Assembly: GCA_028671895.1 (NCBI GenBank)
Contig: JAPMAC010000197.1
Span: forward strand, 2,485,001 to 2,549,000
Reading direction: 5' to 3'
DNA from: Oenanthe sinensis
Taxonomy: Eukaryota; Streptophyta; Magnoliopsida; Apiales; Apiaceae
Length of the DNA stretch: 64,000 nucleotides
Both the position numbers and the translations under genes were made by a program. The first letter of the stretch is position 1. Each line of letters opens with the position of its first letter. Of the stretch, positions 34,203 through 46,003 are shown one piece after another. Under the pieces are notes generated by a model. The model ran no database searches and was not told the DNA's origin. It was given only the letters and a program-made list of their open reading frames with translations.

Positions 34203-35869
34203 GTATGCCTTACTGCTGCAAAAGATGTGTGGTATCTTGATAGTGGATGTTCACGTCATATGACCGGTAATAAGTCATTGTTGAACAATATTAGAAAAGT
34301 AGCCGCCGGAAGTGTAACCTTTGGAGATAGCAGTAAAGGCAACATCATTGGCATTGGGGATATTGGAAATGAAAGCTTTAAAATAACAAATGTACAATTA
34401 GTCACGGGACTAAAGTACAATTTGCTTTCAATAAGTCAACTATGTGATAATGGTTGCAAAGTAGTCTTTCGATCATCACATTGTTCTATTTATAATGCAG
34501 ACGGAAGATTAGCCTTAAATTGTCCACGTAACAAAAATGTATATACGTGTGACACTATGAAATATGAGAACGCATGTTTAGTATCCTTTAATGATGATCC
34601 ATGGTTATGGCACCGAAGGTTGGGTCATATAAACATGAAACTCATTAAGACTATATGTTCGAAAGAACATGTACGAGGATTACCGAAACTCAATTTCGTT
34701 AAAGATCACATATATGAAGCTTGTGAAATTGGCAAACAAATAAGAGCAACGCATAAGGCCAAATTCATGGTGTCTACGTTTAGACCACTTGAGCTATTAC
34801 ATATGGATCTCATTGGACCGGTTCCCGTGCAAAGCCTAGGAGGAAGTCAATACACCCTAGTGGTAGTTGATGACTACTCTCGCTATACATGGACTGAGTT
34901 CCTAAGGTCAAAGAGTGACACATTTGAATCTTTTATGGCTCTTTGCAAACGCATACAAAATCAACACAATAACTCGATTATCTATATCCGGACGGATCAT
35001 GGAAAAGAGTTTGAAAATGCAAAATTTGTTAATTTTTGTGAGGCATATGGTATTACTCATAACTTCTCTGCTCCTTATACACCTCAATCAAATGGGGTAA
35101 TTGAAAGGAAAAACAAAACGTTACAAGAAATGGCAACGACTATGCTTAATGAATATCGTCGACCAAAATATTTTTGGGCCGAAGCTATGTCTACTGCATG
35201 CCATGTTCTTAATAGAGTATTACTACGACCTATCAAAATGAAGACTCCTTATGAGCTTTATTTTGGTAAAACTCCTAAGCTTAGCTACTTCAAAGTTTTT
35301 GGAAGTAAGTGCTATATTATGAATACTAAGGATTATCTAACGAAATTCGACCCTAAATCTGGTGAGGGTGTCTTTCTAGGATATTCTAGTAATAGCAAAG
35401 CTTATCGAGTTTTCAATCTTAATACTTTAGTTGTGGAAGAATCAATGAAAGTAGTATTCGATGAATCTAAACCAAACTCAAAGTATAAAGATTTAATAGA
35501 GGAGGAACCAGATTTAAATGGTCAAATTCCAAGTGATGTTGAAAATGTTATTCGACAAATTGGAGATATGAATCTTGGACTTGCAATTCCAAAGAATCCT
35601 CTTGAAAAAGTTGAGAACGAACTTGAATTGCCTACGGAAATACCGTTGCTTAAAGATCATCCTATTGACTGTGTCTTAGGGGATCTAACTAAAGGTGTTC
35701 AAACTCGTGCTCAAGTACAAAACATTGTGAGTCACATGGCCTTTCTATCACAAATAAAACCCAAAACTGCAAAGGAAGCTTTATTAGATGAGGATTGGAT
35801 TTTTGCTATGCAAGAAGAGTTAAACCAATTCACTCATAATAAAGTTTGGGAACTAGTTCCACATCCCCT
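34203..35869 (+). pseudogene. pol: Element E protease-integrase
   Basis: It is in phase with gag after TAA 34188 and TAG 34200. The protease box WYLDSGCSRHMTG is near 34227. The pre-integrase region has WLWHRRLGHINMKL and HIYEACEIGKQ, where the first Cys of the zinc site is Tyr (codon 34713). The integrase core is complete: HMDLIGP near 34800, RTDHGKEFEN near 34990 and GVIERKNKT near 35095. The C-terminal part has GYSSNSKAYRVFN. The frame is lost at about 35868 by a one-base deletion just before the RT start, so the original frame runs to a stop at 35915. Apart from the zinc Cys, catalytic residues look intact. Confidence 0.85.
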
Positions 35870-37285
35870 GAAACTTCCATCATTGGAACAAAGTGGGTCT
35901 TTCGTAACAAATTAGACGAAAGTGGAACAGTGGTAAGGAATAAAGCACGTTTAGTTGCTCAAGGCTATACTCAAATGGAAGGAATAGATTTTGATGAAAC
36001 CTATGCTCCCGTAGCTCGAATTGAATCAATACGAATGTTTTTAGCCTACGCTTGTCGTAAAGATTTCAAAGTCTATCAAATGGATGTTAAATCTGTTTTC
36101 CTAAATGGTGTCTTAGAAGAAGAAGTATACGTAAGACAACCACCGGGATTTGAAGATCACTTACATCCTGAGCATGTATACAAATTATACAAGGCTTTAT
36201 ACGGACTAAAGCAAGCTCCTAGAGCTTGGTATGAGAGGTTAAGCAAATTCTTAATTGAAAATGGTTTCAAAATAGGAGTTGTTGATACCACTCTCTTTAC
36301 GAAGTATGAAGGTGATGATATCCTGCTCGTTCAAATTTACGTAGACGATATTATCTTTGGGTCTACCAAGGAATCTCTATGTAAGGAATTCTCAGATATT
36401 ATGAGTAAAGAATTTGAAATGAGCATGATAGGGGAATTAAATTTCTTCTTAGGGTTGCAAATTAAGCAATCTGATGAAGGCATTCATATTTCGCAATCGA
36501 AATATTGTAAAGAAATGCTTAAGAAATTTGATATGGAAAATTGTAAAACAATTAGTACCCCTATGTCACCTGCCTTAAAAATGACGGAAGATCCTAGTGG
36601 TATTTCTGTAGATACAAAGAAATATCGAGGAATGATCGGAAGTCTTCTCTATATCACTGCTAGTAGGCCTGACATACAATTTAGTGTGTGTAAGTGTGCT
36701 CGCTTTCAAGTGAACCCTAAGGAATCTCATGTAGCCGCTGTAAAGCGAATACTTAGATACCTCAAGGGAACCACTGAAATGGGTCTATGGTATCCAAAAG
36801 GACAACCATTTGACTTAGTGTGCTTTTCTGATTCGGATTATGCTGGTCACTTAATAGACAGAAAAAGCACAAGTGGTACGTGTCAGTTTCTTGGTGGATG
36901 CCTAGTTTCTTGGTTTTCTAAGAAACAAAATTCTGTATCCATATCCACTACAGAAGCTGAGTATATAGCAGCTGCAAAATATTGTGCTCAAATCCTTTGG
37001 ATGAAGCAAACACTAGCTGACTATATTGTGAAATTTGATGTAGTATCAATTCAATGTGATAATATAAGTGCAATAAACTTGAGTAAAAACTCTGTGTTGC
37101 ACTCATTATCAAAACATATTAATATACGACATCATTTTCTACAAGACCATGTCTCGAAGGGCAATATTAAAATGGTATACATAGATACCGAACATAATAT
37201 CGCCGATATCTTTACAAAACCTTTGAGCTCAGAAAGATTCAACAAACTCCGTTTGGAGTTAGGTATGCTTGAGTGCTCAAAGTGA
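35870..37285 (+). CDS. pol: Element E reverse transcriptase-RNase H, open
   Basis: An open frame of about 472 residues from the frameshift point to TGA at 37285. RT: IGTKWVFRNKLDESGTVV, motif A YQMDVKSVFLNG (Asp 36083-36085), ALYGLKQAPRAWYERL and YVDDIIFGS (36338-36349). RNase H: CFSDSDYAGHLIDRKSTSG, STTEAEYIAAAKYC, IQCDNISAINLSKN and SKHINIRHHFLQDHV, then DIFTKPLSSERFN near the end. No stop or frameshift is seen. It is separated from the upstream frame only by the one-base change at about 35868. It would copy the element RNA inside virus-like particles if the polyprotein were made. Confidence 0.9.
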   Translation, partial: ETSIIGTKWVFRNKLDESGTVVRNKARLVAQGYTQMEGIDFDETYAPVARIESIRMFLAYACRKDFKVYQMDVKSVFLNGVLEEEVYVRQPPGFEDHLHPEHVYKLYKALYGLKQAPRAWYERLSKFLIENGFKIGVVDTTLFTKYEGDDILLVQIYVDDIIFGSTKESLCKEFSDIMSKEFEMSMIGELNFFLGLQIKQSDEGIHISQSKYCKEMLKKFDMENCKTISTPMSPALKMTEDPSGISVDTKKYRGMIGSLLYITASRPDIQFSVCKCARFQVNPKESHVAAVKRILRYLKGTTEMGLWYPKGQPFDLVCFSDSDYAGHLIDRKSTSGTCQFLGGCLVSWFSKKQNSVSISTTEAEYIAAAKYCAQILWMKQTLADYIVKFDVVSIQCDNISAINLSKNSVLHSLSKHINIRHHFLQDHVSKGNIKMVYIDTEHNIADIFTKPLSSERFNKLRLELGMLECSK

Positions 37286-38011
37286 GACACTAAGTGTCTT
37301 TAATTTTGTTGAATTAATTTTCAGTGAAATTTGTTCCGCTTATGGTTTAGGTTATTATTTGATCGGATTTCAAGGTGAAATTCAGATTTGTCAATAATGA
37401 CTTTAATTATAAGTTGTTCAAGCTTTATTGTGAAATTAATCTCAATAAAATAATTTTAATTAACACAACTATTTATTGGCCTTGGAATATTCTATATTTC
37501 AAAACTCGGGAAGTGTCCCAAGAGTTAATTTATGAGTGTTAATTAAATTGTCCCAAGAGTTATTTTTTAAAATAAATTTATGGGAATTTAGAAATAAATT
37601 TCAAAATTTAGAAAATATTTCTCTTGGTTGAATCTTATTTTATAAAAATTTAATTGTACTCTCTCTTACAATTAAAATTATAAAATAATCATAAAAATGA
37701 GAGGATATTTTATATAAATTGATTACAATTTAATTGTAATTAAAATATAAAATATAAAATTAAGATTGTAACTTATATATTATTTTTAATATATAACTAC
37801 AATTTTAATTCATTTTTGAGCTGGTTAATTAACAGCCATTGGATGAAATTGGGGTTTCAATCCTAGTCGTGCATCTCTAAAATATAAATAGAACATAAAA
37901 TTCTATTTTTCATTTTCCCAAATCGAGCCGTACTGTTCATAGCCTCTCTCTCCAAACCCTATCTACCTTGTCTCCAACCCAATTCATCTCACTAATTTCT
38001 CATGAAAATCA

Positions 38012-38317
38012 ATGATAAAATCATATTCTTCTTGGCTCAAGCTTTCGATTCATATGCATATCATCATCTTTCCAGTTTTGAGTTGGTCAATTCGATCACA
38101 AGCTCTCTATTGTCAAAACCCTAGTTATCAACATCTCAACTCAATGAAATTGAAACTTCCCAGTGCAAACTTATTGATGATTAAGTCTCCTACATCTTCC
38201 TGGAGTTCATCTCATGGAAGTTATATCAGGGAAATCAATCGAGATGACTCTACTCAGCACGTGTACTTGCCTCTCGAGCTCAACTATGTTTCAATTGAAC
38301 TCAACGTGATGAGTTAA
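38012..38317 (+). CDS. Hypothetical ORF in the E post-pol tract (101 codons)
   Basis: ATG start, Ser/Ile/Leu-rich, no recognised domain. It may be chance or the remains of a third ORF. The alternative frame across the same DNA reads MKINDKIIFFLAQAF with stops. Confidence 0.2.
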   Translation: MIKSYSSWLKLSIHMHIIIFPVLSWSIRSQALYCQNPSYQHLNSMKLKLPSANLLMIKSPTSSWSSSHGSYIREINRDDSTQHVYLPLELNYVSIELNVMS

Positions 38318-38463
38318 TGGAATTGCTCTTAAAGTCTAAAAGCTCAAATGAAGTTCAAGCTGTTGTAATGGAAAGAGGAATGCTAGGCTATACATCTTCC
38401 GCGAAGATGTATACAGGTATGTTCATGGTCCTAAACAGGGGCATGACTCAGGTATGCCCTTAA
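38317..38463 (+). CDS. Hypothetical 48-codon ORF or 5' exon in the E post-pol tract
   Basis: It reads MELLLKSKSSNEVQAVVMER, then GMLGYTSSAKMYTG and MFMVLNRGMTQ, up to a strong donor-like cag/gtatgccc. The amphipathic, Met-rich composition looks more protein-like than the surroundings. It could be a spliced exon joined to sequence after the acceptor-like tttgtttcag at 40883-40892, or a chance frame. I do not recognise it. Confidence 0.25.
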   Translation: MELLLKSKSSNEVQAVVMERGMLGYTSSAKMYTGMFMVLNRGMTQVCP

Positions 38464-41296
38464 AATCTCTTGTACTTCATAACTTGAATGTGTTTCATTT
38501 GCTGGATTTACTGATAAACTCGAGTATAGACTATATACTATTTATATATGATCACAGTAGTGCCAAACATCTGAAAGTTTGGATATATGTGGTGTAGTTG
38601 TTTAATGTTGAAGTCAATCTATGATGATCATTCTAAGTTGAGCCTATTGATGAAACCTGCTAAAAGTGAAATTAGTACAGTATTAACATGCCATGTTTAG
38701 TTCTTATGAATGATATTTGATCTCATGAGTTCTAACTGCTATTTCTGAGATAGTTTTGTCTTCATCATGTATTTCTTGGTTAACTAGTCTAATTGTCATT
38801 ACTAGTGAATCTTATCTAATCTCTTAAATATATGAATTGGTATCTGTAATTTGTAATGAATTAGACTGGTTCACTACTTGATATTATATCCTAATTAGGA
38901 TTCAGAAGAGAAATTATTTGTTTAATCAAAATTGATAATTCTGGCTATATTAAATGTTGTCTTGGACTTAATTGTTTTGACTTACTTCAGGTCTGCAATG
39001 GTAAGATGATTGGGTCTGGTCATTGATTATTAACTGTGATAAAGATTGCTTATTATTGTGATTCCTAAAAGGCTAAACAAGGGCATCATTCTTAGGAACA
39101 CAAATTATTACACTAAAATCACTTGGATCATGGACTGCCTTGATTAACATGATTAATCATTGATCTGTTCCTAGACCAACTGATCACATTAGAATCATAT
39201 GCATTTTCTTTCTCATAAGTGTGTGCATTTCTTGATTCTATAATTGGATTCTTAGACTGTGATTGCTACCTGAATACTTGTGCAAAGTTGCTTTTCTTAC
39301 TTTACATGCTTGACTGTATCCATGCTTATCTGCAATCTATGAGATAATTATGTGTTTAACCTGAACAAATTGCTACCTAGCTACAGTTGTACAAAAGATG
39401 TATTTATCTGCTAATTGAGCCTGTATAGCTAGAACATCTGAGCATTTTGTCCATGCTTATTCTATACATGTACAAGCAAGTAAATCTTGAATTATGTTCA
39501 GCTTGCCTATATGTATAAGTTCCTTCCTGCCAGATTTTGTCAAGAATAAAGCATGCTAGTGTATCTCTTCATATACAAATTATCTGAAATTTCTGAAACT
39601 TAACTGATTTATGAAAGTATGTTCTTGAAATTTGAGGTATGAAGACGATCTACCTGTTATCTATGCTTTGTGCTAGATAAATTGTCAGTGTTAGCATGCC
39701 TTAATATTTGCATATCTTTGAGTATTATTTGATTATAAACTCTGCAACATTGAGATAGGTCTGCAGATTTCTTAAAATACTCACTGCTAGTACTTGTCTA
39801 CTCTACTTGAACTTAAACTCTGTGCCAAAATGGATTTATTGCAGAATCTAATATGCCTGATTTTTAATGAAATACAAAATCTCATACATGCACTTACCTG
39901 TAATTTGAATTGTTTAATATAAGCATGCTTTGCAGTACTTTATCTGATAATTTGCTGAGATTTTAGATTTATATGCAGTAACAGGTACATAAGTATTGAT
40001 ATTTCTGCAATATACATGACTAAAGTGAACTGTTGCTATGTGCTGGCATGATTTTTATGGTTTGGCTGATAAGAAGATGTGCATCTCATTAAATGAGGAT
40101 GGTATTAGTGTGTACTTGTCAGTCTCTTAGTACTGTTCACAGTACAGTCCTCTGTACTTTAAATGTGCACTGTTATCTGCTACATGCTTTTACAATGTCC
40201 TGAGCCTACAAACATTTACCTGCTACTTTGTTGAGTATGTATAATTTTGTTTAATTATATATATATATTTCTTGTTCTACAAAAAGCATGGTAGATATGA
40301 TCTTAGAGTGTGTGCTGGCAAGATTAATTGGTACTTATGAATTTTAAAAATGATAAGGGACTGTGCATCTCATTTAATGAGAATGGTGTATTTGTGTACT
40401 TGTTATCTGTTTAGACCTGCTACAAAGGACTGCTGGGAACTGTTAACTGTACTTATCTGCAAATTGCCTCTACACTGTTTGTACTTTTTCTATGCACTAA
40501 CTGCTCTGGAATTATCTGTATAGTACTTGACTGCATTCTTATATATTATAACTGCAGTATGATCAGTTTGGTGCAGGAATTAAGCTTAGTTTCTTTTGGT
40601 ACTGCATATATACAGTGTTACTTGATATATAAAGCTGGAAAATGAAAGTGGAGGAATTGAAGTCTAGCATTTTCAAATCCTAACAGTAACAATGTTATGA
40701 AACAAAATTGATTAACTAATTATGTTACAACTTCTCATGCTACAGGATTTGTGTTATATTCCTATTCCCTTATACTAATTTTCCTATTGAAACTGTTGAG
40801 GCCTAATAGTTTGTTGTCAAATTATTATTAATTTGATGTCAACAATTGTATACTTGTGGATCATTCCCTTACTGACACAGTTTGTTTCAGGATAAAGATG
40901 GTTGACATAGCAAGGATGGGGCATCATACTTTTATTAGTATTTCTAGTGTTTGTTATGTGTAAACATACACTTTAACAGCTCCAAAGTATTTTTTTATTG
41001 TCAAATGCTATAGGGTTTCATTTAATTCATTTAAATCTATGATTCTAGTTGGATCTAACAACTTAGATTCTGATTACATGTGTTATGATAGGTTAAACTG
41101 CAGTCTAGCTTTGCTACTAGAATTTGTTTCAAAATACACTTGATTTCACAGGAGTAAAATGATTCAAAACTTTTGTCAAATTATGAATTCTTGATTGGGA
41201 TCAAACTTGATTATGCATGCTAGTTTACTTGAATACCAATAAGCAGGTGATCAATTTATAAACAGGAAGCAAGTTAACAATTTTCGATTCAAATTT

Positions 41297-41600
41297 TGGC
41301 AAAAAGGAGGAGCAATAAAATTTCATATTCGAAATTAAAAAGGGGAATCTGCACAATCAAATAATTTCAAATTAAATATTTGAAATTAAAAAGGGAAGAA
41401 TTCTTGTACTCTACTCATTTAAATTTTAATTGATGTTCCATTAAGAAAATTATCTTTCGAAACTCAATTTCTATTTAAATGTCTTTTTGATAGTTTGTCA
41501 AAAAGGGGAAGAGAGAAGTAAAATTTGATATTTTATTTACAAAAAGAAAAGAGAGAAGAGAGAGTTCTAAAAAGAAAAAGGGATTTTTAAGGGAGTTAAA
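41297..41600 (+). repeat. Series of polypurine-tract-like runs
   Basis: aaaaaggaggagc (about 41302), aaaaaggggaatc (about 41337), aaaaagggaagaa (about 41388), aaaaaggggaagag (about 41500) and aaaaagggat (about 41575) all resemble the tract next to the 3' LTR and are mixed with attcgaaatt phrases. Confidence 0.6.
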
Positions 41601-42014
41601 ATTTAATATTTTAAACAAGAATTTCATTTCTCAAAAATAGAAATCTCATATATGAATATTTTGCAGCTTACATGGAAAATTTGATATAGAACTTTTATTT
41701 CTTATCAAAACTTGGAATGCACTTGGAAAATATGGAAATGGAGTATACCAAGCTGGAATTGGAAAAATGATAAGTGTTCACTTATCAAAGGGTATATACT
41801 CAATTTTTTTCTGTGCATCCTATTTGCTGCATAATATTTATGTGATTATCTGCTATGCATTTAAAATTGAAAAAGAATTTCAACACTGTAGGGGAAGTGT
41901 TAATTAGATTTTAATAATCTAAAAATGCATAAATTAGATAGTTGCATACACGCAGGGGAAGTTTTAGGCTGTTACACACATATTTAATTTTACACTCGAA
42001 TGTTTCGACAAAAT

Positions 42015-42031
42015 ATCAAAAAGGGAAAGAT
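42015..42031 (+). other. Polypurine tract of element E
   Basis: atcaaaaagggaaagat stands directly before the 3' LTR start tgtgagatac. Confidence 0.85.
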
Positions 42032-45000
42032 TGTGAGATACAGCCTTTTCTATAGGTTTTTATTAATTTTGTCTTAACACTAAGTGTAAATTAAATTAGG
42101 GTTAAGAAGTTACTAATTAATATAGTAATCCTCCCTTAGGTTATTCGAAGTGACAGTCAACGAGTAGAAAGTCAAACTTGGTCAAACTATTTTATAAACA
42201 AACAGAATGATTTTCTCTCGACATATAATTAGATAAGATTTATCAAAATAATGATAAAATAAAATCTAATTTGTATATGCGATATTTTGAGGCAAAGACT
42301 GAAAACGAACAAATACTGTATTTTTTACACTGCTTTTACGAGACAGAAAATGCTTTATTAAATTAAAAGAGTGTCTGTTTTAAAGGTTTTCAAGGAAATA
42401 TATTTTAAATATATTTTCTAAATATATTTGTTCAATTTATCTTCAACATAGTCCTGCCTAAATGTAAAATGCAGATTTTATTCCTAAAGTCTCTAACGGT
42501 CTTATTTATTTGGATAAAATGCATTTTAATTCAAGCATAAATATTCCTTAGACTTCATAGTCATTATTAATTTAGGCATATTATGTTTTAATATATTTCA
42601 AGTCAAAACTTTAGTCCAAACGTCGACAAGTTCCGACAAATGGCTATCGAATATTGTTTCGGGCTGTAGAGACAACGAAACGATCCTTTTCTCGAAATAA
42701 TATCTACACATGTTCAATTGACTTGATACTTGGGAAATGTCACTAGAATATTTAAAAAGAATTTTAGGATTTTTTTCATGATTTTTGGGTGACTTTTATT
42801 TTTGGCCTGTACTTTCAATACGTAATTGATTGTTCGGTTAATTAAAAATCAATGAAGGTCAACTCCAAATTAAGTAGGATTTTGTCCATGACCTACTTGG
42901 AATATTTCCAGATGGTTCCCAAATTTTCATAATTTTTGGAGCATGTTTTGAATTTTTGTACCATACCTTATCCCTTTGTACTTTATGTCTCCTCATCCCC
43001 CACCAAAAACCCTAATCTCTTTCTTTAAATACACCCCCACCCCCCACACTTCTCCTCAAGCCATTTGAGCCAAGTAAATGCTGCAACTTTCTCTCCAAAG
43101 AAGCTCTCAAGTCCAGAAAATTTTCATCTCTTAGAGTTCTTGAGTTATAAGCTTAGTTCTTCCATAGATATAACCCCTTCCAAGCTTATAAACACATTTG
43201 CATGCTCAAATAACACACACATCACACAAGTATCTTTTGGCTACCTTTTCACCACATCTATACAGCCCCTAGACTTGTCTTGTTGCCCCCAAAGTTATAG
43301 TAAAAGTTGATATTCCGGCCATTTTCCGGTGACTTTTTCCGGCGACCCTTTTTGTGTGTTTTGGTTTCGAAACTAGCTTTTTCTCTTGATTTCTTCTTAG
43401 ATCTCAAGGATTATAAGTTGGTTCTACATAATATATATATATATATATATATAATCAGTAGGTACATGTTTAGTAGTGTATACACCTTGCTTGCTTGATT
43501 TTTAAGTGTATACACGAACTCTTGTTCCCGATCCTAACTCGTATCCCTTGATTTCGCAAGAAATATTGTTGTCTCTCACTATAGAGCACAAGGGTCATAA
43601 GTTAGTTCTTAATTGTCTATTTATATATATATATATATTCGGCCAAACATATATATACACTAGCTTTCTTGTTTGACCTCTTGCAAGTATATATATTGTT
43701 AGCCTTGTTCCTCTTAATTATATATACACGAGCTTTTATCTTAACATTCTTATTCTCGTATATATAAAGAGTGAACCAAACCAAGAGAGTTATTAACTTA
43801 TCTCTCTCCTTAGTTGGTTGTTAATATCCTTGATTTATTTCGAGATTAGAAACAACAACTATTTACTTAAATTCCAAGTCGAGGCTAGACTTGTATAAGT
43901 CGATTTATACGACATAAACAAGAGGCTTTCTTGTTGAATTTTTGTATCTAAACCAAGCTTATATCAAGAGTGGAAACCGATTTGTATAAATCTCATTTAG
44001 AGATATAAACAAAAGGTTACTCTAATATTTGTAAGGTAACTCACTTTAATTCCAAGTTGAGTATTGTGTCTAAGTCGAGGTACGACATAAACATAAATAC
44101 ATCTTGTTGAGTTATAAAGTGAAAGAAACCAACACACATTCCGAGTGTTACTATTTCGTATAAATCTCATATATTATTTAGAGATATAAACGAAGTAAAC
44201 TCGTTGAATATTTGTAGGTTTATTCTTTAACTTCAAATACCGAGTTAAGGGCTTTTCGTATAAGTCGAGGTACGACATAAACGAGCCTAACTTGTTGAGT
44301 TCTTGAAGTTAGTCCACGTTAGACTCCGAGTTAGATAATATTTCGTATAAGTCGAGGTACGACATAAACGAAACGTACTCGTTGAATCTTAGTGGTTTAT
44401 TTTGAGTTTGTTTTAAAGGCCATTTTTAATTGTTGTTTTAGGCCTTATAAACAACTTGATTTCGAAACGAGCTTGACATAAGTCAAGTCAATATATTCGG
44501 CCTTTAGTTTAGATCATATACCCTTGGCGTTATATATCGGACAATAATAAGCAGAAAAGAAAAAGATTTATTTTAAGTAATTGCATTGCATCATACGCTT
44601 TATATATCGCAATTTACTTTAGCATACGCATTTAATTTCGTGCATTCATACGCTTTACTTTCCGCACCTTACTTTAGCATACGCACTTAATTTATTGCAT
44701 ACACGTTAGCACACAACATGTGGTTCGTCCTTTTGACTATGTGACTTACCCTTTCGAGTGGTTCGTCCTTTCTCACTAAGTGACTTACCCCGACTCACAT
44801 TTATATATATTGTTGCTTCGGCTATCTTATATATATTTGTTTGTCTCTTTGGTCTAGTACTGTAATATACTAGTCCGACCACTCTTCTTTTCTAAACAGG
44901 GATATTTAAGTCGTAACACTTGTTGTCTACACTTTGTTGTGAGGTGAAAGTGAAGTGAGGTGATCCTTGTTCTAAGACCCAAGTCCTAGACACGCCGACG

Positions 45001-45715
45001 GGGAGTTGGGTGTCTTTGCACCGTTAGGAAAAGGAAAGACCCAAGACCTAAGACCCAGATCCAAGACCTACATTGTTGTAGAGGAACATAGTCTACGCAA
45101 GGATTTTTACGTATCTTTGAGGAGGTAAAGGGGAAGTTACGCTCCAAGATAAGGTCGTAAGGGATACTACGTGACTGTGAAGAAGTAACGGGGAGTTACG
45201 CTCTAAGACCAGTTCGTAGGGATACTACTTGCCTGTGAAGAGGTAACGGGGAGTTACACTCTAAGAGCAGCTTGTAGGGGTTCTACTTTGATTGTGAGGA
45301 GGTAACGGGGAGTTACGCTCCAAGATAAATCAAGTAGGTTTGCTATTGTATTTTGAGGGATTAACGGGTAGTTAAGGTCCAAGATAGATACATAGTGTTG
45401 TAAAAGGCTTCTCCGCCACTGTAAGGAGTACATCTTTTTATAGTGCAAAATCTCGAGTTCAGGGAGAGACTCGGGGACTGGACTAGGGATGAGCGGATCC
45501 GTTAGGGGATTGCGCTATCGCAAACCAGGATAAAAATTTTGTTGTGTACTCTATTTCTTTTCTCTGCTTTTATTTTCCGCATTTATATTACTAGTTGACT
45601 GGTAATATTTTAAAAAGAGAAAAGAAAATTTCAAAACGCCAAACTCAATTTTTTAAAACGGTATTAAGTTATTCAACCCCCCCTTCTAGCTTATACCCCC
45701 ATTACGGGCCTAACA
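42032..45715 (+). repeat. Element E 3' LTR (3684 bp)
   Basis: Collinear with the 5' LTR and almost identical apart from scattered substitutions, shorter (TA)n runs (about 43429-43452 and 43621-43640) and a 128-bp deletion at 42947, where the 5' copy has 28301-28428 between two tttgaa repeats. It contains the same tandem arrays. Confidence 0.95.
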
Positions 45716-45720
45716 CATTC
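45716..45720. repeat. Target-site duplication of element E, right copy
   Basis: cattc, identical to 27380-27384. The unoccupied paralogue has one cattc in gtttccattcttagg. Confidence 0.95.
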
Positions 45721-46003
45721 TTAGGAACCATAATAAACCAAGGATTTGAAACTAACAATACCCATGTCAAGGATACGAAAATAACAATATCCATCGAGAC
45801 ACGTGATTTTCCCAAACAAAAATATCAGATTACAAGCTAAAACTCCACAAACCAAGGTCAACTAGCTGCTCTACAAGAGTATTACTTTCTTCATTACTCT
45901 AACTAGATGAATATATTACAGGAATTGTGGACAGGCATATCAAGCTCGCAATTGCTGTCGCATCCTGAGTAAAATTCTCTCTACTAAACCCCATTAAGGC
46001 ACA

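Larger units (their letters stand above)
37286..42014 (+). other. 4.7-kb tract between E pol and polypurine tract
   Basis: Long but not clearly coding. 37860-38450 has higher coding-like composition, including an ATG frame 38012-38317 and a short frame 38317-38463. From 38451 to about 40890 the sequence is T-rich and intron-like, begins with a donor-like cag/gtatgc and ends with tttgtttcag. Two related blocks with gtgcatctcatt(a/t)aatga lie near 40078 and 40366. 41290-41600 has several purine runs like the real polypurine tract. SIRE-type elements often carry an extra ORF here; I cannot confirm one. Confidence 0.5.
27385..45715 (+). mobile_element. Element E: 18.3-kb SIRE-like copia retrotransposon
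   Basis: It has LTRs of 3876 and 3684 bp, a tRNA-Met primer site, gag with a long coiled coil, protease, integrase, RT and RNase H, a 4.7-kb tract, a polypurine tract, and a 5-bp target duplication (cattc). Large LTRs, coiled-coil Gag and a long post-pol region fit the SIRE/Maximus lineage of Ty1/copia. The unoccupied paralogous site at 17665-17685 confirms both ends. gag-pol has five nonsense codons and one frameshift, while RT-RNase H is open. Confidence 0.95.

Noticed and set aside
39075..39105. cattcttaggaac phrase inside element E resembling the insertion site
   Set aside because: Only a short match; surrounding sequence is unrelated, so coincidence.
45254..45840. Open frames across the E 3' LTR end
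   Set aside because: They cross the LTR boundary and a tandem array; no domain.
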